A stretch of DNA of 64,000 nucleotides. Origin: Candidatus Cloacimonadota bacterium (lineage in GTDB: Bacteria > Cloacimonadota > Cloacimonadia > Cloacimonadales > TCS61). The notes beneath the pieces are model-generated. The model had not been told where the DNA came from and did no database searches. It saw only the letters and a list, made by a program, of their open reading frames with translations. Shown piece after piece: positions 60,501 through 64,000 of the stretch (position 1 is the first letter of the stretch; each line of letters opens with the position of its first letter). The translations under genes and the position numbers were made by a program. The stretch is taken from assembly GCA_021108315.1 (NCBI GenBank), contig JAIORE010000099.1, positions 1-64,000 of the forward strand, read 5' to 3'.

Positions 60501-60653
60501 AAAACAGTGAATAATTAATAATTAATAGTGAATAGTGAAAAATAAAAAAATCTCTGTGTTCTCGGTGTACTCTACTGGTTAATCTTTCTGTTCGTTTTGT
60601 TTGTTTTTGTTAGTTGCTAATTCTTTGGGTTTTGGTTTATTCAAGTTAACATA

Positions 60654-61037
60654 ATGAAAAAAAGACTCATCACATTAATTTTTATCTTCATAATTGTTCC
60701 AATGGGATTTTATACGAAATTCTATAAAGGGATTTATGCAAACTGGGTGAACAACAGTCTCTGTGGTGTTTTATACGAAATTTTCTGGATTTTATTTTTC
60801 TATCTCTTTTTCCCAAAATTGAAATGTGTTTACATTGTTCTCATTGTTTTTGGAGCAACCTGTATTTTGGAATTTTTACAACTTTGGCATCCTCCCTTTT
60901 TACAGGTCTTACGAGCAAATTTTATTGGTGTTACAATTTTGGGAAATTCATTTGTATGGAACGATTTTCCTTATTATTTCATAGGAAGTTTATTTGGTTG
61001 GATACTAATTATTGGTATTGATAAAAGAAACTTTTAA
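60654..61037 (+). CDS. DUF2809-family small membrane protein
   Basis: 127 aa, several TM segments; ILEFLQLWHPPFLQVLRANFIGVTILGNSFVWNDFPYYFIG. Confidence 0.78.
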   Translation: MKKRLITLIFIFIIVPMGFYTKFYKGIYANWVNNSLCGVLYEIFWILFFYLFFPKLKCVYIVLIVFGATCILEFLQLWHPPFLQVLRANFIGVTILGNSFVWNDFPYYFIGSLFGWILIIGIDKRNF

Positions 61038-61138
61038 ACTTATAAATTCAAAAAAATCTTGAACATTACAACTTCATTTATAGTTTTGACAACAAATCAT
61101 AAAATATTCTACAAATTGATTGATGATGCTATTTTTTG

Positions 61139-61225
61139 ATATAAGTACTTGGACAAAGTTTTCAGAATTTTATTGCTATTGTTCCCAATTTAATAGAAAA
61201 TAGCTTCTGGAAAGTAGATGGTAAC
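61139..61225 (+). repeat. Dispersed ~88-bp repeat, copy B
   Basis: ATAAGTACTTGGACAAAGTTTTCAG...GAAAATAGCTTCTGGAAAGTA; see 30274-30362. Confidence 0.55.
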
Positions 61226-61321
61226 GTAGTTTGTAAACTGTTGAAACGGTTACTGAAAGAAAAGAGATAAAGGAAAAACTCTTGTTCAGATACTTAAAAA
61301 ATCAAGAAATGAGGAGAAAAA

Positions 61322-62503
61322 ATGTCTGAATTCATAAATAACAAAGAAAAAAGAATCAAAGAATTACTGGAATTTTCCAGAGGGATAATTAATGATGAAG
61401 ATGGATTTGCATTAGTACAAAAATACAAGGAAACTTTGGATAACATTACTCCTTACGATATGTTTGAAATGGAGAACAGGCAACTTCAAATGAGAATAAA
61501 ACCCCAACAAATAAAAGACAAAATAGAAAAAATTATGAATGTTATCTATTCCTCTTTGAAGAATTATAATTGGGAAAAACCAGAAAAAGGTCATCCACTT
61601 TATAACTTGATACAAGAAAATCGTGAACTTGAAAAAATTCTTCATCAGATAAAATTATCAATTCAAAAGAAGAACTTTTCAAAATTTTCTGAAAATATCA
61701 ATAAATTACCAAATTTTAATAATCATTACATCCGCAAAGAAAATATTTTGTTTCCATATTTAGAAAAAGCATTATCAAATCATCTTCCATTGCAGGTTAT
61801 GTGGTCTTTGCACGATGATATTCGTAAAAAATGGAAAACTATCGTAAAAATCATTGATGAGGAAAAACAATTTTGCCAAGTTATCTATGAACAAATCGGT
61901 GAATTATTTTTTTTGATGTACGGAATGATTTTTAAAGAAGATTTAGTTGTTTTTCCAATTGCGATGGAATCTATTTCTAAGCTTGATTGGCAAAAAATGA
62001 TACATCAAGAATTTGAAATTGGTTTTTCATATATTGATGTTCCAGTTGTAAATAAAGCAAAACTTTCTGAGAAAACAGATGAAATGGATTCACTAAAACA
62101 AATATTTTTTAAAGTTGAGACTGGTGAACTTTCTCACAACCAAATAGAGATTATTTTTAATTCCCTACCAATTGATATTACGTTTATTGATAAAAATGAT
62201 GAAGTTAGATATTTTTCGTCTCCGAAAGATAGATTTTTCCCCAGATCTCCGGCAATTATTGGTAGAAAAGTTCAAAATTGCCATCCACCGGAAAGCGTAC
62301 ATATTGTTGAAAAAATTTTGAATTCATTTAAAAGTGGAGAAAAAGAGAAAGCGGAATTTCATATTCAAATGAGAGGAAAATTCATCCAAATAAGATACTT
62401 TGCTTTGCGAGATGATGACAATAAATATATGGGAACGCTGGAAGTAAGCCAAGATATTACAGAAATCAGGAAATTGGATGGAGAGAAGAGACTTCTGGAT
62501 TGA
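61322..62503 (+). CDS. DUF438-like hemerythrin-type plus PAS domain protein
   Basis: NNHYIRKENILFPYLEKAL...VMWSLHDDIRKKWK; PAS LPIDITFIDKNDEVRYFSSPKDRFFPRSPAIIGRKVQNCHPPESVHIVEKIL. Confidence 0.85.
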   Translation: MSEFINNKEKRIKELLEFSRGIINDEDGFALVQKYKETLDNITPYDMFEMENRQLQMRIKPQQIKDKIEKIMNVIYSSLKNYNWEKPEKGHPLYNLIQENRELEKILHQIKLSIQKKNFSKFSENINKLPNFNNHYIRKENILFPYLEKALSNHLPLQVMWSLHDDIRKKWKTIVKIIDEEKQFCQVIYEQIGELFFLMYGMIFKEDLVVFPIAMESISKLDWQKMIHQEFEIGFSYIDVPVVNKAKLSEKTDEMDSLKQIFFKVETGELSHNQIEIIFNSLPIDITFIDKNDEVRYFSSPKDRFFPRSPAIIGRKVQNCHPPESVHIVEKILNSFKSGEKEKAEFHIQMRGKFIQIRYFALRDDDNKYMGTLEVSQDITEIRKLDGEKRLLD

Positions 62504-62772
62504 AGATTTATAATTTAATATTTAAAATTGAATATTTAAGATTCGTTCACTCTAAAGAAGTTTGGTTCTATAGATTCTATTAACTTTGCGAAAATGTAAA
62601 AATTACAAAATGATTTATTCCTTTTTTGCGTTTTTTGCGTCTTTGCGGTGATATTTCTCTTTTTTCTCTGTGTTCTCTGTGGTTAAATCTTTTTTGTTAG
62701 TTTTGTTAGTCTTGTTCGTTGCTAAAAATTCTTTATGCTTTGTATGAGATTATGAAGTTTCAGGAGAAATAT

Positions 62773-64000
62773 ATGTTTTTTTGTAAAGATTGTGGCTCGG
62801 AAACTCCCAAATGGAGTGGAAAATGTCCTGTTTGTGGTTCGTGGAATTCGTTAAAAGAAATAAAATCAGTTATTGGAAAAAAGACAATTCCTAATAATGC
62901 AACTGTCCTAAATCAAAAGCCTATAAAATTAAATGAAATAAATATTAAAAATGTACAGCGGATCACTACCGGAAATTCTGAATTTGATGGAACTCTTGGT
63001 GGTGGATTAGTTCCTGGAATGGTGGTTCTAATCGGTGGAGAACCAGGAATAGGAAAAAGTACACTTATTCTGCAAATATCAAATAGCTTAGCAAAGAATA
63101 AGCATAAAGTTTTCTATTTCTCAGGTGAAGAAAGTGAAGAACAAATTTCCATTCGAGCTAATAGACTCGGTTGTTCTGCTGATGAACTTTATTTGGTTTG
63201 CACAACGAATGTTGAAACTATTATTGCTTTAATTGAGCAATATGAACCTGATCTGGCAATTATTGATTCAATTCAATCTGTTTCAACGAGCTATCTTGAT
63301 AATGCTCCGGGAAGTGTGAGTCAACTTCGGGAAAGCACCGGAATTTTTACCAGAACTGCAAAAAAACTGAATATTCCCATTATTATGATTGGTCATGTAA
63401 CCAAAGATGGTTTTGTTGCCGGACCAAAAATTATCGAACACATGGTTGATACTGTTTTATATTTTGAAGGAGAAACTCGCAATCAATTTAAGATTTTGCG
63501 TGCTACAAAAAACCGTTTTGGTTCTACTAATGAAATTGGATTATTTGAAATGCAAGCAAAAGGATTGGTAGAGATAAAAAATCCTTCTAATCTGTTTTTA
63601 CACGAAAAAGAGTTTAGTACAGGGTCTGCCGTCGGATGTATTTTGGAAGGAAGCAGAGCTTTTTTGGTAGAAGTTCAAGCTTTGGTTTCTGCGGCAAATT
63701 ATGGTACTTCCCAACGAGTAGCATTGGGTTTGGATCATAAAAAATTAGCAATTCTACTGGCTGTAATAGAAAAAAAATTATCGGTAAAACTTAGGAATAA
63801 CGATGTATTTGTAAATTTAGCCGGTGGAATCAAAGCTATTGAGCCGTCACTTGATCTGGCAGTTGTTTCAGCAATTCTATCAAGCTTGAAAGAAGAAAAA
63901 TTACCCGTAAAAACTTTGATTTTGGGTGAAGTTGGTCTAAATGGTGAAGTTCGTCCAGTTTCACAAACAGATAAAAGATTGAAAGAAGCTGTGAAGCTTG
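62773..64000 (+). CDS. radA: DNA repair protein RadA (truncated by window end)
   Basis: MFFCKDCGSETPKWSGKCPVCGSWNSL zinc finger; GGEPGIGKSTLILQ; RATKNRFGSTNEIGLFEM (KNRFG motif); open at the window end so absent from the ORF track. Confidence 0.95.
   Translation, partial: MFFCKDCGSETPKWSGKCPVCGSWNSLKEIKSVIGKKTIPNNATVLNQKPIKLNEINIKNVQRITTGNSEFDGTLGGGLVPGMVVLIGGEPGIGKSTLILQISNSLAKNKHKVFYFSGEESEEQISIRANRLGCSADELYLVCTTNVETIIALIEQYEPDLAIIDSIQSVSTSYLDNAPGSVSQLRESTGIFTRTAKKLNIPIIMIGHVTKDGFVAGPKIIEHMVDTVLYFEGETRNQFKILRATKNRFGSTNEIGLFEMQAKGLVEIKNPSNLFLHEKEFSTGSAVGCILEGSRAFLVEVQALVSAANYGTSQRVALGLDHKKLAILLAVIEKKLSVKLRNNDVFVNLAGGIKAIEPSLDLAVVSAILSSLKEEKLPVKTLILGEVGLNGEVRPVSQTDKRLKEAVKL

Noticed and set aside
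1-64000. Prophage, integrative element or restriction/defence island
   Set aside because: No integrase, terminase, capsid, methyltransferase or Cas proteins recognised; the S74 and tail-fibre-like domains sit on signal-peptide surface proteins.

Overview
AT-rich bacterial chromosome segment. The gene families present (a Por-secretion-type C-terminal domain, PorV-like barrel proteins, DUF5683 proteins, beta-helix and choice-of-anchor surface proteins, an archaeal-type geranylgeranyl reductase) suggest the FCB group, probably Cloacimonadota-like; this is inferred from content, not from a search. Housekeeping genes include hutH-like, tRNA-Leu(CAA), a PpiD-like foldase, an NtrB/NtrC-like two-component pair, a PabA/TrpG-like amidotransferase, plsY, a YggS-like protein, UGPase, a GT2 glycosyltransferase, a RecJ-like DHH protein and a truncated radA at the right edge. 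Accessory content includes large secreted repeat proteins, three tandem paralogs with a 'GRGSRGGFAIGGVGSA' N-terminal module (two carrying an S74-type C-terminal chaperone), two proteins with the C1-C2-ATPase-TPR layout of soluble adenylyl cyclase (one frameshifted), and two toxin-antitoxin loci. Main direct observations: (1) a 462-bp non-coding element with ~30-bp terminal inverted repeats (TIRs) and a 7-bp GATTAAC target-site duplication (TSD) interrupts an adhesin gene, and removing it in silico restores the frame exactly; (2) a second MITE-like family (413 bp, TIR GAGACTGTTCA, 8-bp TSD GTGAATGG) has a decayed copy abutting the ntrC-like stop codon and carries REP-like palindromes; (3) one sAC-like cyclase gene is broken by what looks like a 20-bp deletion between short direct repeats; (4) two small genes each carry a single in-frame TAA; (5) a two-cluster ferredoxin overlaps the geranylgeranyl reductase gene and is absent from the ORF track. 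No CRISPR array, transposase or prophage was seen.
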